From the NCBI GenBank assembly GCA_013373385.1, contig JABXHX010000025.1:49080-113079 (forward strand): 64,000 bases of DNA. The letters run 5' to 3'. This stretch comes from Flavobacteriaceae bacterium (GTDB lineage: Bacteria; Bacteroidota; Bacteroidia; Flavobacteriales; Flavobacteriaceae). Shown piece by piece: positions 44,374-54,520 of the stretch (within the stretch, counting starts at the first letter, position 1; every line of letters begins with the position of its first letter). The notes beneath the pieces are model-generated. The model was not told the origin of the DNA and searched no databases. It was given only the letters and a program-made list of their open reading frames with translations. The position numbers and the translations under genes are program-made.

Positions 44374-44438
44374 CTAAAACTATCACAATCAGTTATCAAC
44401 AAAAAGAGAAAATACTTGTTTAAAATTATTTTTAATTG

Positions 44439-44470
44439 TTGGTGTAAATTGAAAATATGTATTACTTTTG
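44439..44470 (+). promoter_or_regulatory. Promoter of the 57-residue membrane protein gene
   Basis: TTG (44439-44441) and TACTTTTG (44463-44470) with a 21-base spacer. The ATG at 44497 follows 26 bases later. Confidence 0.65.
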
Positions 44471-44496
44471 TGTTAATAATTTATAAAAAGATACAA

Positions 44497-44670
44497 ATGT
44501 TAGATATTTCAGAATTTTCAGGATTATTGTTATTCATGTTTATTTTTACAGCAGGATTTTGGCTGTTAATTTTCTTGTTAACATTTGTTGTACCATATTG
44601 GATTGGTGGTACTATTTGGGAGAACCTAAAACTTAAAAAGGAAGCTAGAGAAGCTGCTGATAAAAAGTAG
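44497..44670 (+). CDS. Small single-pass membrane protein
   Basis: A 57-residue protein starting MLDISEFSGLLLFMF, with a long hydrophobic region (residues 8-37, interrupted near the middle, so one long or two short helices) and a charged C-terminus (LKLKKEAREAADKK). I do not recognise a family. Start 44497 is fixed by the promoter at 44439-44470; the open frame begins further upstream at 44350 but that part overlaps promoter sequence. Own promoter and terminator support a real gene. Confidence 0.65.
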   Translation: MLDISEFSGLLLFMFIFTAGFWLLIFLLTFVVPYWIGGTIWENLKLKKEAREAADKK

Positions 44671-44691
44671 TTTTTAAAAATATTAATTAAT

Positions 44692-44722
44692 AAAAAAGGG
44701 TTTGCATTGCAAACCCTTTTTT
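44692..44722 (+). terminator. Bidirectional intrinsic terminator
   Basis: GGGTTTG, loop CATTG, CAAACCC with A and T runs on both sides, between the 57-residue protein gene and the convergent outer-membrane receptor gene. Confidence 0.85.
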
Positions 44723-44729
44723 ATTGGTA

Positions 44730-47141
44730 CTATTTACCAAATCCTTCGCCACCTTCATCAAAATCATTATTTTGTTGTGATCTTCTTTGACGTTGATTTT
44801 TCTTTTGATTAAATCTATAGGTAAAACTTAACGATACTTGTCGCTGTCTCCATTGAAACTCACTATATGATTCTGAGTTAGGCGTGTAAGAATAGCCTTT
44901 ACGTTTTCTAGAATTAAGTAGGTCACTCACATTTAACACTAGTGTACCATTGTCTTTCCACAAATCTTTACTAAATGCTAAATTAACGCTTGCTATGCCC
45001 TCTCTAGTACTTTGTGCGTTTACTTGTGGCCCTCTATAAAACACTCTTGTTTGCCATTGAATTTGCCCTGGTAATGTAACTTTAGCATTAAATCTTGTAG
45101 ACCAACTGGTGTTTTTGTTTCCAAAGTCGATTCCGTTAAAACTACCAACAGTTTCAAATCCGAAGAAATTAAAACTACCAGAAAAATTTACTTTTCTAGA
45201 AACCCTGTAACTTGTATTAAATTCAAATCCATAGCTATCTTCTGATGATAAGTTTATTGGTGATCTAACAATTACTGGAACGCCGTTTACAAAATCGCCT
45301 CTTTCTTGACTTATAAATTGATAAATACCTGTAGAATGGCGGTAGTATACAGATGAGTTTAAAGTTACTTTATCCCATTTTTTTAAATAGCCAACATCGA
45401 AAGAATTGGTAAAAGTTGGGTCTAAGTCTACATTTCCTTTGAAAATATTTGTTTCTGAACTTCTAGACTCAAACGGATTTAAAAACCAAGAACGAGGTCT
45501 TCTTAATCTTTTACTATAACCTAATGTAAAACTTGTGCTTTCAGAAAGTTCATAGCCTAAGTTTACAGTTGGAAACAATTGAGCGTATGATTTATTGTAA
45601 ACTTCGTTAGTAGTTAATAAATTAATGTTTTGTTCTGTTAATTCAGCTCTTAGACCAAGTAGGTACGAAAATCTGTTGATTTTTTTTCCGTATTGAGAGT
45701 AGAGAGCATAAATGTTTTGCTCAAAATCTAAATTATTAGAAGGGTCTAATTTAGGATTTGAATAGGGTATTGCAGGATTGTTTTTATAATCTGAATTTGT
45801 TTTGTCTAAATCAGCTTTATATCCTAATTCTATTTGAGAACCATCTTCTTTTGGAAATACATAATCTATCTGTAGAAGCTTTCTAACTGAATTTCTTAAA
45901 GTAATATTATCTTCTATAAAAATATTGTTTTGGAAAATTGTCCCGTTTTCGTCCTGGTCACTCTTACTATATTGTAAGTCGATAGTTAATTTTTTTCCAG
46001 AATCATTTAATCTATTTGTGTAGTTGATAGAGTATTGGATAGATTTTGAATCAGATAATTCATTTTCGTTTCTGACTCTATTGTCAATAATAGTTTTGTT
46101 TGCATCAAAAAAGTCTACATTATTAGCTGTAGTATTTTCTCCGTCAGATTTTCTGATAACAACATTTCCAAGTATGGAGCTATTTTGACTAAGGTAATAT
46201 TCAATACCAAAACTGGAGTTGTAGCCTTCTCTTAATCGGTTATTTTTTCTAACCTCTTTTAAAAAACCTGTAATATTTCTATTGTTATCAAAATAAGTTA
46301 CATCATTAAAAGAGTTTCCTGGGCCGTTTCTGTAATTGTATCCTGTATTTGTAAATACATTGTATTTTTTAGTTCTGTAATTAATATTAGCAGATACTCC
46401 ATATTGCGTTGGATTTCCTGCTGATGCATTTATAGAGCCGTTAAAACCAGTTATTTTCCCTTTTCTTAGGATAATATTTAATATCCCTGCAGTACCTTCG
46501 GCATCATATCTTGCAGATGGAGAAGTAATTACTTCTACACGTTCTATAGCTTCTGCAGGTAATTGTCTCAGTGCACTTGCACCATCTAAACCTACTAAAG
46601 AGGATGGTTTTCCGTCAATTAAAATACGTACGTTTTCGTTTCCTCTTAGACTTACATTTCCTTCAACATCAACACTCACAGAAGGCACATTGTCTAACAC
46701 ATCAGAAATACTCCCGCCTTTTACAGTCATGTCTTTTCCTACATTGTATATTTTTTTATCTAAACGAATATCAACAGTAGTTTTTTCTGCAATAATCTCT
46801 ACCTCATCAAGTACTGCTGCATCTTCAGACAATGTAATTGTACCTAATTTTAGATCTTTGTCTATAGTTCTATTTTTATAATGGATGGTTTTAAAAGAGA
46901 TAAACTCTATGCTGATGTCGTATACACCTTTGGCAGCTATCACATTAAAGTTTCCCTTACTATTGGTAACACCACCACTAATTTTATTGGTTTTTGTATT
47001 TTTTAGAACTATAGTAGCGTATTCTAAAGGCTCTTTAGAAGTTTTGTCAATTACTTTACCTGTAATGTTATAGCTAGTTTTTTGAGCAAAAGCGAACGAG
47101 TAGCTTAAAATACATACTAAGATGAGTATTTGTTTTTTCAT
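44730..47141 (-). CDS. Outer-membrane beta-barrel receptor (OMP_b-brl_3, TonB-receptor-like)
   Basis: An 803-residue outer-membrane protein. Signal peptide 1-19 (ending AFAQ), a carboxypeptidase-regulatory-like domain (about 24-110: GKVIDKTSKEPLEYATIVLK), a plug domain (VSLRGNENVRILIDGKPS, RVEVITSPSARYDAEGTAG) and a large barrel. The C-terminus ends in a Gln/Asn/Arg-rich tail, not an aromatic residue. Members of the OMP_b-brl_3 family (PF14905) resemble TonB receptors, but the ligand is unknown. No SusD partner adjoins, so it is not a classical PUL. Monocistronic. Confidence 0.9.
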   Translation of the reverse strand: MKKQILILVCILSYSFAFAQKTSYNITGKVIDKTSKEPLEYATIVLKNTKTNKISGGVTNSKGNFNVIAAKGVYDISIEFISFKTIHYKNRTIDKDLKLGTITLSEDAAVLDEVEIIAEKTTVDIRLDKKIYNVGKDMTVKGGSISDVLDNVPSVSVDVEGNVSLRGNENVRILIDGKPSSLVGLDGASALRQLPAEAIERVEVITSPSARYDAEGTAGILNIILRKGKITGFNGSINASAGNPTQYGVSANINYRTKKYNVFTNTGYNYRNGPGNSFNDVTYFDNNRNITGFLKEVRKNNRLREGYNSSFGIEYYLSQNSSILGNVVIRKSDGENTTANNVDFFDANKTIIDNRVRNENELSDSKSIQYSINYTNRLNDSGKKLTIDLQYSKSDQDENGTIFQNNIFIEDNITLRNSVRKLLQIDYVFPKEDGSQIELGYKADLDKTNSDYKNNPAIPYSNPKLDPSNNLDFEQNIYALYSQYGKKINRFSYLLGLRAELTEQNINLLTTNEVYNKSYAQLFPTVNLGYELSESTSFTLGYSKRLRRPRSWFLNPFESRSSETNIFKGNVDLDPTFTNSFDVGYLKKWDKVTLNSSVYYRHSTGIYQFISQERGDFVNGVPVIVRSPINLSSEDSYGFEFNTSYRVSRKVNFSGSFNFFGFETVGSFNGIDFGNKNTSWSTRFNAKVTLPGQIQWQTRVFYRGPQVNAQSTREGIASVNLAFSKDLWKDNGTLVLNVSDLLNSRKRKGYSYTPNSESYSEFQWRQRQVSLSFTYRFNQKKNQRQRRSQQNNDFDEGGEGFGK

Positions 47142-47244
47142 ATTGATTGTGTAATTTGTCTGAATTTTAAGACAAAAATTTGTTCTTTTAGTTTAAAGAT
47201 ACTCTTGTTAAACTTATGTTAAAGATAAAGGAGGAAAAGCGTCC

Positions 47245-47586
47245 TTAAATAATGTCTTTAATTAGTTCTGGCGGCCTGCCAATTACTGCTTTAGTTCCAT
47301 TAATAACTATAGGTCTTTCTATTAATTTAGGATATAGTATCATGGCATCAATAATTTCAGAATCAGAAAGGTTTTTTCCTTTAAAATTCTCTTTCCAGAT
47401 TGCTTCATTTTTTCGAACCAATTCAATTGGAGCAATTTTTAATAGCGCAATAATATGTGTGAGTTCTTTTTTAGACGGTGGGTTTTCGAGATATTTTACT
47501 ACTTCAAATTTTGTGGAAGCATTTTCTAAAATTTCTAATCCACAGCGTGACTTGCTGCATCTATTATTGTGATATATTTTTATCAT
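47245..47586 (-). CDS. ArsC/Spx-family thioredoxin-fold protein
   Basis: A 113-residue protein of the glutaredoxin-type arsenate reductase family. The active-site loop is NNRCSKSRCG (Cys10 in a CX3R arrangement), then EVVKYLENPPSKKEL and the C-terminal YPKLIERPIVINGTKAVIGRP (in part) with the arsenate-binding arginine. No ars genes adjoin, so it may be a YffB/ArsC-like housekeeping reductase. It follows the phosphoethanolamine transferase gene by 2 bases. Confidence 0.88.
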   Translation of the reverse strand: MIKIYHNNRCSKSRCGLEILENASTKFEVVKYLENPPSKKELTHIIALLKIAPIELVRKNEAIWKENFKGKNLSDSEIIDAMILYPKLIERPIVINGTKAVIGRPPELIKDII

Positions 47587-47588
47587 AA

Positions 47589-49262
47589 TTAATCTAGTTT
47601 AAGTATTGTTTTATCTATTCTGTAAAAATATCTTTTTTGTAAAGAATCAAACTTTTTATTGGCAAAGCTTTTAAAAAGTTTTTCTGTAGGGTACGTGATA
47701 TTAGATAGGTCTAATATAGTATGAAAGCTATTGGTAGATGCTATTTTTTTAGATTTATTTTCTTTTAAAATAGTAGTTTTTATAGGGTATTCTTCTTGAT
47801 ATTGTTTTGACAGCCAAATAAACAACGGAATGTTTAACTCATACTTTGTAGGGTTTAGCTGTCCGTGTAAAAAAAGATGTTCATTAGTGTCGTATAGATT
47901 TTCTCCATGATCTGAGATGTAAAATAAGTACGAAATTTTTTTTGTTTTCTTTAAAGCATCAATAAAAAGATTCAAGACATAATCTGTATACAGAATAGAA
48001 TTATCGTAACTATTTGTAAAAGGTTCTTTTAAGTTTTTTTCGTTATTGCTAAAAAGCACCTTGTTGCTTGTAATGGGATTGAATTTTTGAAAAGCTTTAG
48101 GGTATCTTAAATTATACCTATAATGATTGCCAATTAAATGTAAAATGATAAATTTTTTCTTCGAGGTAGTATCGTTTAAAACAGTTGTAAATTCTTTTGC
48201 TAGGATTTCATCATAAGTAGGTACATCAATAGAAACTGCAGTGTTTTTATAGTAATCTACTTGTTGTGCGTACAGTTTAAAAATACTACTACTTTTGTAA
48301 TCTTGATTGCTAAGCCAGTAGGTTTTAAAGCTGGCTTCTTTAAAAGCATTTACCAGTGTTGGTTCACTAAACTTTTGTGTATTGTTTTGCGGGGTTGTTC
48401 TTGATAAAATCATAGGTACACTAAGGTGGGTAAAGCCTGCAGAAGTCTTTACATCGTCAAATTTTATCAAATTTTTTTGACGAGCTAATAAGGGATTGGT
48501 ATTTCTGTGATATCCATATAAACTAAAATTATGTTTTCTCGCTGATTCGCCTAAAACCAATACATAAATTTCATCATCTTTAAGAGTATCTTTTTTTGCG
48601 CTGTTAAATTTATTTTTTACAACGATATTGTTATACTCAGTTATCTGATCTACAGATGTTACTACACTTTTTAGTTTGATAAAAAAACCTAAAGGATAGG
48701 TGTTTTCTAGCTTTTGTGTATAAGTAAATAATGCACTGTCTAGTTTTTCAATAAAAACATCTTGTTTGTTTCTTTTGTGAGCAATAATAAACTCTCTTAT
48801 AAAAATGGTACTGTTTAATATGATGAAACCTAACAATAGTAGGATTTTGTTTTTATTTGAAATTCTATAATCTTTTGGTGTTTTTTTATAGAGAAGGACA
48901 TACAGAAAAATAAAAAAAAGTGGAATTAGCAAATAAGTTGAAAGCTTAAATAAAGTCCCTGTAGCTTCATTGGTGTTAGTTAAATAAAAAGTATGTAAAA
49001 CTTCTTCAGGAACAAACACCTTGTAATAAAATACAGAAAATAACTCAAGACAAGTAATGGGTAAAATAAAAAATAAAAGAATAAGATATTTTTTCGGACT
49101 TAAAAATATTAATGGAAGTAACGAATAACTAATTGAAACAATGGCTAACAGTAGTTGCTTTTGAAAAAGTGTATTTTCTAAAAACAACTTAAAAATTATC
49201 GGGCTTAAAAATAAAAAGAGAAAGCTACAAAAAAAGAGTTTATTGCGCATCTTTTTGTCCAT
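47589..49262 (-). CDS. Phosphoethanolamine transferase (sulfatase family, EptA-like)
   Basis: A 557-residue inner-membrane enzyme with five N-terminal transmembrane helices (within residues 1-170) and a periplasmic sulfatase-fold domain. [19 protein letters not shown], the nucleophile region [11 protein letters not shown] (Thr), and [19 protein letters not shown] (metal-binding Asp/His) match EptA/CptA enzymes that add phosphoethanolamine to lipid A or core. In other bacteria such decoration lowers cationic-peptide binding. It overlaps prfB by 23 bases if translated from ATG 49262 (ATG 49250 is an alternative). Confidence 0.9.
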   Translation of the reverse strand: MDKKMRNKLFFCSFLFLFLSPIIFKLFLENTLFQKQLLLAIVSISYSLLPLIFLSPKKYLILLFFILPITCLELFSVFYYKVFVPEEVLHTFYLTNTNEATGTLFKLSTYLLIPLFFIFLYVLLYKKTPKDYRISNKNKILLLLGFIILNSTIFIREFIIAHKRNKQDVFIEKLDSALFTYTQKLENTYPLGFFIKLKSVVTSVDQITEYNNIVVKNKFNSAKKDTLKDDEIYVLVLGESARKHNFSLYGYHRNTNPLLARQKNLIKFDDVKTSAGFTHLSVPMILSRTTPQNNTQKFSEPTLVNAFKEASFKTYWLSNQDYKSSSIFKLYAQQVDYYKNTAVSIDVPTYDEILAKEFTTVLNDTTSKKKFIILHLIGNHYRYNLRYPKAFQKFNPITSNKVLFSNNEKNLKEPFTNSYDNSILYTDYVLNLFIDALKKTKKISYLFYISDHGENLYDTNEHLFLHGQLNPTKYELNIPLFIWLSKQYQEEYPIKTTILKENKSKKIASTNSFHTILDLSNITYPTEKLFKSFANKKFDSLQKRYFYRIDKTILKLD

Positions 49263-50337
49263 TTAACATTAAGTATGCTTTTAAAAATGCATCAATATCA
49301 CCATTCATTACAGTGTCAACATTTCCAGTTTCATAAGCAGTTCTAACATCTTTAACCAATTTATAAGGATGCATTACATAATTTCTGATTTGACTTCCCC
49401 ATTCATTCTTCATTTTATTAGCTTCAATATCTGCTCTGGCTGCTTGTCTTTTTTGTAATTCAATTTCGTACAATTGAGACTTTAACATCTGTAAAGCTGT
49501 AGCTCTATTATCATGCTGTGAACGTGAATTTGAACATTGAATTTGAATTCCTGTTGGTTTGTGTGTAAGTTGTACTTTGGTTTCTACCTTGTTTACATTT
49601 TGTCCGCCAGCACCGCTAGAACGAGCAGTAGTAATTTCTATATCAGCGGGATTAATTTCAATTTCAATAGAATCATCTGCAACTGGGTACACATATACAG
49701 AAGCAAACGATGTATGACGTTTCGCATTGCTATCAAACGGAGAGATTCTTACCAATCTGTGTACACCATTTTCTCCTTTTAACCAACCAAAAGCATAATC
49801 GCCAGTAAACTCTAAAGTAACTGTTTTTATTCCAGCAGTATCTCCTGCTTGATAGTTTAATTCTTTAATTTTTAAACCATTTTTTTCTGCCCACATCATG
49901 TACATTCTCATCAACATTTGTGTCCAGTCACAACTTTCGGTGCCACCAGCACCAGCTGTAATTTGAATTACAGCACTTAAATTATCACCTTCATCAGAAA
50001 GCATATTTCTAAACTCAATAGTCTCTAATAAATCGGTAGTTTTATTAAACTGTTCTGCTATTTCTGCTTCACTAGCTTCTTGTTCTTTATAAAAATCTAA
50101 AAGTATCTGTAGGTCATCAAAAAAAGCTACAATTTGATTGTAGTCAGTTACCCATTTTTTTTTGATTCTCAATTCTTTCATAAAAGCTTCCGCTTTTTTA
50201 GGATTGTTCCAAAAATCTGGGTCTACCGTTTTTTCTTCTTCATTTGTAATTTCAATAAGCTTTTGCTCAATATTTAAATAGCCTTTTAGCTTTTCTATTC
50301 TTTCAGAAATATCTTTGACTTGTTCTTGCGTAATCAT
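49240..50337 (-). CDS. prfB: Peptide chain release factor 2
   Basis: A 365-residue release factor that terminates at UAA and UGA. The stop-reading SPF tripeptide ([13 protein letters not shown]) and the GGQ loop ([20 protein letters not shown]) are present. Unlike E. coli prfB, it is a single uninterrupted frame through the GYL region ([12 protein letters not shown]), without the autoregulatory UGA frameshift. The ATG lies 7 bases after TATTTTTG. It overlaps the downstream phosphoethanolamine transferase gene. Confidence 0.96.
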   Translation of the reverse strand: MITQEQVKDISERIEKLKGYLNIEQKLIEITNEEEKTVDPDFWNNPKKAEAFMKELRIKKKWVTDYNQIVAFFDDLQILLDFYKEQEASEAEIAEQFNKTTDLLETIEFRNMLSDEGDNLSAVIQITAGAGGTESCDWTQMLMRMYMMWAEKNGLKIKELNYQAGDTAGIKTVTLEFTGDYAFGWLKGENGVHRLVRISPFDSNAKRHTSFASVYVYPVADDSIEIEINPADIEITTARSSGAGGQNVNKVETKVQLTHKPTGIQIQCSNSRSQHDNRATALQMLKSQLYEIELQKRQAARADIEANKMKNEWGSQIRNYVMHPYKLVKDVRTAYETGNVDTVMNGDIDAFLKAYLMLNGQKDAQ

Positions 50338-50344
50338 AAGTGTA

Positions 50345-50352
50345 CAAAAATA
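50345..50352 (-). promoter_or_regulatory. Putative -7 element of prfB
   Basis: TATTTTTG on the minus strand ends 7 bases before ATG 50337. Confidence 0.5.
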
Positions 50353-50432
50353 AGTTAAAAAATGATATTTAATATTTTAATCAATCTTATTTCTCGATGC
50401 TTTTTTATAGTTTTATACAAAATCTTTTAACC

Positions 50433-52826
50433 ATGAAAAAATTAGCCTTCTTATTTCTATTTGTTTTTGTGCAGCAAACTTGCTTTTCACAATTTTTTAA
50501 AGACACTAAGAATATAAAGCATTACCAAGGATATTTTAATTTTTATTACGATGCTAGTAAAGATAAAATTTATTTAGAAATTGATAAGTTAGAAAAAGAG
50601 TTTTTGTATGTAAATGCCCTGTCAGAAGGTGTAGGCTCTAATGATATTGGCTTAGATAGAGGAAAACTTGGTGGCGGAGCAGTAGTGTTTTTTAGAAAAG
50701 CTGGAAACAAGATTTTATTGATACAGCCAAATCAAGATTATAGAGCATTAACAGAGAATGTTGAAGAAAAAAAATCTATAAAAGAAGCCTTTGCAAAATC
50801 TGTATTGTACGGCTTTGTGATTAAAGAACAGAAAAATAACAAATACCTTGTAGATGCAACATCGTTTTTTGTGCGAGATGTTTTTGGCGTAGCTGCTACA
50901 TTGGCAAGGAGTGGAGAAGGTAGTTATAGTGTAGATACTTCTAGAAGTGCATTTAATTTAGAGCGGACAAAAGCTTTTAAAAAAAATGTTGAATTTGATG
51001 TTTTGCTGACTTTTAAAGGTAAGCCTAAAGGAAGAAATTTATGGTCTGTAACTCCAGATGCTAGTGCTGTTACAGTATATCAACACCATTCGTTTGTTGA
51101 GTTGCCAGATAATAAGTACAAGCCGAGAGTGTATGATCCTCGTTCAGGTTCGTTTCCAATGTCTTACATGGATTATTCAACGCCAGTTAATGAATCTATT
51201 GTAAAACGATTTATTTACCGTCATAGGTTAGAAAAGAAAAACCCCAATGCAGCAACTAGTGAAGCTGTAGAGCCGATTGTGTATTATTTAGATCCTGGCA
51301 CGCCAGAACCTGTTAGGTCTGCGTTGTTAGATGGCGCAAGATGGTGGAATCAAGCGTTTGAAGCTATTGGGTATACAAATGCTTTTCAAGTAAAAATGTT
51401 ACCAAAAGATGCAGATCCACTAGATGTAAGATACAATGTAATTCAATGGGTACACCGTTCTACACGTGGTTGGAGTTATGGAGGTAGTATTTCTGATCCA
51501 AGAACTGGAGAAATTATAAAAGGTCATGTTAGTTTAGGTTCATTAAGAATTCGTCAAGATTTTTTAATTGCACAAGCATTGCAAGCACCTTATGCAACAA
51601 ATACTCCGCAAGATAAATTTGCATTAGATATGGCGCTAGCAAGAATTAGACAATTATCTGCGCACGAAGTTGGTCATACATTAGGATTTGCGCATAATTT
51701 TGCAGCAAGCACAAATAACAGAGCTTCTGTAATGGATTATCCGCATCCGCAGTTTTCTTTAAAAAATGGAAAAATAGATTTTTCAAATGCCTATGCAGTT
51801 GGTATCGGAGACTGGGATAAAGTAACTGTAGCTTATGCCTATCAGCATTTTACATCCAACGAAAAGAAAGGACTGAAAACTATTTTAGATAAAGCTTTTG
51901 CAAAAGGATTGCGATTTATTTCTGATCAAGACTCTAGATCGCCAGGAAGTGCCCATGCTTATGCACATTTGTGGGACAATGGAAAAAGTGCTTCAAAAGA
52001 ATTGGAGGCAGTTTTAAAAATCAGGAAGCATGCAATTGAAAAATTTTCAATAGCTAATATTAAAACTAACCAACCTTATTCTGTATTAGAAGATGTGTTT
52101 GTACCGTTGTACTTTATGCATCGTTATCAAACAGAGGCAACAGTAAAAGTAATTGGCGGGTTAGATTACACCTATGCTATTAAAGGTGCAAATCAAAACG
52201 TTGTAAAAAGAGTTTCTGGGAAAGAAGAATGGGCAGCTTTAAAAGCATTATTGAAAACTATAGATATAAATGAAATTGCAATACCGACTTCTAAACTGAA
52301 ATTGTTTCCACCAAGAGCTTATGGATATGGAAGAACAAGAGAATCTTTTAAAAGTAGAGTTGGGGTGGCATTTGACCCATTTGGTGCAGTAGAAACAACG
52401 TCTGGTATGACACTAGGATTGCTATTCAATCCGCAGAGAGCTTCACGATTAATTCTTCATAAGAGTTTAGACAACTCTCAATTAGGATTAGAAGAAGTGA
52501 TTGATGAAGTAATTAAGTATTCATTTAAAAAATCGCATAAAAGTCAATACCATCAAGAACTACAAAACGTAGTCAATGCTCAGGTATTAAATCAGTTATT
52601 TGCTTTGTCAATTAATACTTCAAGTTATAAGCAAGTGAATGCCATTGTAAACTATAAGTTGAATGAAATCAATTCAATGTTGTTAAAGGCAAAAGTTAAT
52701 GGTACCCAAAAGTATTATAATATGGAGTTTGTTAAAATGATAAAAGAATTTAAGCAACATCCATCAAAATTTAAGAAGATAGTAACACCAAAAATTCCAG
52801 ATGGTTCGCCGATTGGGATGTATTAA
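50433..52826 (+). CDS. Secreted zinc-dependent metalloprotease (metzincin-like)
   Basis: A 797-residue exported protein: signal peptide 1-19 (ending CFSQ), an N-terminal region (about 20-280) typical of the DUF5117-type proteases, and a metzincin zinc site HEVGHTLGFAHN with His near residue 411. DYSTP and YGGSISDPRTGEI precede it. The Met-turn is probably SVMDYPHPQF. The C-terminal 300 residues are helical (DUF5118-like region). It likely acts in the periplasm or on the surface. Start 50433 gives the signal peptide a normal length; the frame is open 12 codons further upstream. Confidence 0.9.
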   Translation: MKKLAFLFLFVFVQQTCFSQFFKDTKNIKHYQGYFNFYYDASKDKIYLEIDKLEKEFLYVNALSEGVGSNDIGLDRGKLGGGAVVFFRKAGNKILLIQPNQDYRALTENVEEKKSIKEAFAKSVLYGFVIKEQKNNKYLVDATSFFVRDVFGVAATLARSGEGSYSVDTSRSAFNLERTKAFKKNVEFDVLLTFKGKPKGRNLWSVTPDASAVTVYQHHSFVELPDNKYKPRVYDPRSGSFPMSYMDYSTPVNESIVKRFIYRHRLEKKNPNAATSEAVEPIVYYLDPGTPEPVRSALLDGARWWNQAFEAIGYTNAFQVKMLPKDADPLDVRYNVIQWVHRSTRGWSYGGSISDPRTGEIIKGHVSLGSLRIRQDFLIAQALQAPYATNTPQDKFALDMALARIRQLSAHEVGHTLGFAHNFAASTNNRASVMDYPHPQFSLKNGKIDFSNAYAVGIGDWDKVTVAYAYQHFTSNEKKGLKTILDKAFAKGLRFISDQDSRSPGSAHAYAHLWDNGKSASKELEAVLKIRKHAIEKFSIANIKTNQPYSVLEDVFVPLYFMHRYQTEATVKVIGGLDYTYAIKGANQNVVKRVSGKEEWAALKALLKTIDINEIAIPTSKLKLFPPRAYGYGRTRESFKSRVGVAFDPFGAVETTSGMTLGLLFNPQRASRLILHKSLDNSQLGLEEVIDEVIKYSFKKSHKSQYHQELQNVVNAQVLNQLFALSINTSSYKQVNAIVNYKLNEINSMLLKAKVNGTQKYYNMEFVKMIKEFKQHPSKFKKIVTPKIPDGSPIGMY

Positions 52827-52837
52827 ATTAGTAAAAA

Positions 52838-53860
52838 ATGAGAATAGATTTAATAAGCGATACGGTAACAAGACCAACAAAAGGGATGTTAGAGGCTATG
52901 ATGAATGCTAGTGTTGGAGACGATGTGTTTATGGCTGATCCAACTATAAATAAGCTCCAAACTAAAGTAGCAAAACTATTTGGTATGGAAGCTGCATTGT
53001 TTTTTCCATCGGGAACTATGGCAAATCAGACAGCAATAAAATTGCACACGCAACCCGGAGATAAACTATTTTGTGACAAATGGGCGCACGTGTTTAATTT
53101 TGAAGGAGGAGGAGCAGCGTTTAACTCAGGTGTTTCGAGTCATTTAATAGATGGAAATAGAGGTATGTTTACAGCAGCTCAATTAAATGAAGCAGTGGCA
53201 GGTAGAGCAGATATTCATGTGCCTTATTCTAGGTTGGTATGTGTAGAAAACACAACCAATAAAGGTGGTGGAGCTTGTTGGGATTATCAAGAGTTGCAAA
53301 AAATAAAAGAAGTTTGTATAGCGAACAATTTGGCATTTCATTTAGATGGTGCAAGATTGTTTAATGCGTTAGTTGCAAAAAATGAAACCCCAAAACAATA
53401 CGGAGAGTTATTTGATACCATTTCTATTTGTTTATCTAAAGGATTGGGGGCTCCTGTAGGTTCTGTATTGCTAGGCACTAAAGCACATATTGCAAAAGCC
53501 TTGCGAATTAGAAAATTATTTGGCGGCGCTATGCGACAAGCTGGTTATTTAGCAGCTGCAGCAATTTATGCGCTAGATCATCATGTTGAGCGTTTGGTAG
53601 ATGACCATAGAAGAGCAAAAGAAATTGGTGAGGTTTTAGCTAGCTGTAACTTCATTAAAAGAGTAGAGCCGATAGAGACTAATATTGTTATTTTCTACGT
53701 CAACTCAATTATTGATGAAGTAGCTTTTGTAAAAGCCATAGCTAAAAAAGACATTCATTTTATTTCTATGGGAGAGGGTAAACTACGAATGGTAACGCAT
53801 TTAGATTTTACCGATGCAATGCTCGAAAAGTTACTTAAAGAGTTAAAATCATATTATTAA
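52838..53860 (+). CDS. Low-specificity threonine aldolase / beta-eliminating lyase
   Basis: A 340-residue PLP enzyme of the threonine aldolase family, cleaving threonine or allo-threonine to glycine and acetaldehyde. [42 protein letters not shown] and [13 protein letters not shown] (PLP lysine) are standard. It lies 11 bases downstream of the metalloprotease gene, possibly in one transcript. The exact stereospecificity cannot be read. Confidence 0.93.
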   Translation: MRIDLISDTVTRPTKGMLEAMMNASVGDDVFMADPTINKLQTKVAKLFGMEAALFFPSGTMANQTAIKLHTQPGDKLFCDKWAHVFNFEGGGAAFNSGVSSHLIDGNRGMFTAAQLNEAVAGRADIHVPYSRLVCVENTTNKGGGACWDYQELQKIKEVCIANNLAFHLDGARLFNALVAKNETPKQYGELFDTISICLSKGLGAPVGSVLLGTKAHIAKALRIRKLFGGAMRQAGYLAAAAIYALDHHVERLVDDHRRAKEIGEVLASCNFIKRVEPIETNIVIFYVNSIIDEVAFVKAIAKKDIHFISMGEGKLRMVTHLDFTDAMLEKLLKELKSYY

Positions 53861-53872
53861 TATAGAATCATT

Positions 53873-54517
53873 TTAGCTTAAATGTTCAATATTGTCAAGT
53901 TCTTTGTGGTTCTTTTTAAGTTTTCTTAAAAGTCTACCATAAAGTAAGTAGTAGAAACCGAAAAGAAGGAGTAACATTATAACAATACCAATTGCTTGAC
54001 CAATAACATAAGCAGTTAATAAATTAGAAGAATCAAGAGTGGTGTTGTCAAGTGCTAACATGGTTTCAATACCATTAGGTGTATTGATAATTTTTATGTT
54101 AAAAATAATCATCAATAATAGGCTGCCTAGCACATTGTAGTTTACATAATACTTAACGGTTCTTCTAGTTTTAATGATGTTGTTCATCAAATTTTTAGTA
54201 GTATCAATGGTAGAAATAGATGAGTAGTTTTTATAGAAATAATACAAGAATGCAACTACTACAAAAAGGTTGATGTAATACACAATATCTAAAAACTTCA
54301 TTAAATTGAGTTCATTATAGACCTCCATCATTTCTAATCTAGATACAATAAAGTTTAATAGTATCCAAAAAACAAATTCTGCAACTCCAATAATGAAAAT
54401 CCATTTTACAATAGAAGAAGACTTAGAATGTGTCATCTTGTAGATGTCTTCTTTAGAAATAGAAGTTTGCTCAACCTCTTGTTTTTTCCAAGAATCTTTA
54501 AGTTTATCTAAATCCAT
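53873..54517 (-). CDS. Four-helix membrane protein, putative anti-sigma partner
   Basis: A 214-residue membrane protein with a short soluble N-terminus (MDLDKLKDSWKKQEVEQTSI) and four predicted transmembrane helices (about residues 36-58, 73-96, 125-145, 165-190) and a basic C-terminus. It follows the ECF sigma gene by 3 bases and is translated on the same strand, which suggests an anti-sigma or sensor role (inference from position; no known anti-sigma domain seen). Confidence 0.72.
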   Translation of the reverse strand: MDLDKLKDSWKKQEVEQTSISKEDIYKMTHSKSSSIVKWIFIIGVAEFVFWILLNFIVSRLEMMEVYNELNLMKFLDIVYYINLFVVVAFLYYFYKNYSSISTIDTTKNLMNNIIKTRRTVKYYVNYNVLGSLLLMIIFNIKIINTPNGIETMLALDNTTLDSSNLLTAYVIGQAIGIVIMLLLLFGFYYLLYGRLLRKLKKNHKELDNIEHLS

Positions 54518-54520
54518 AGT

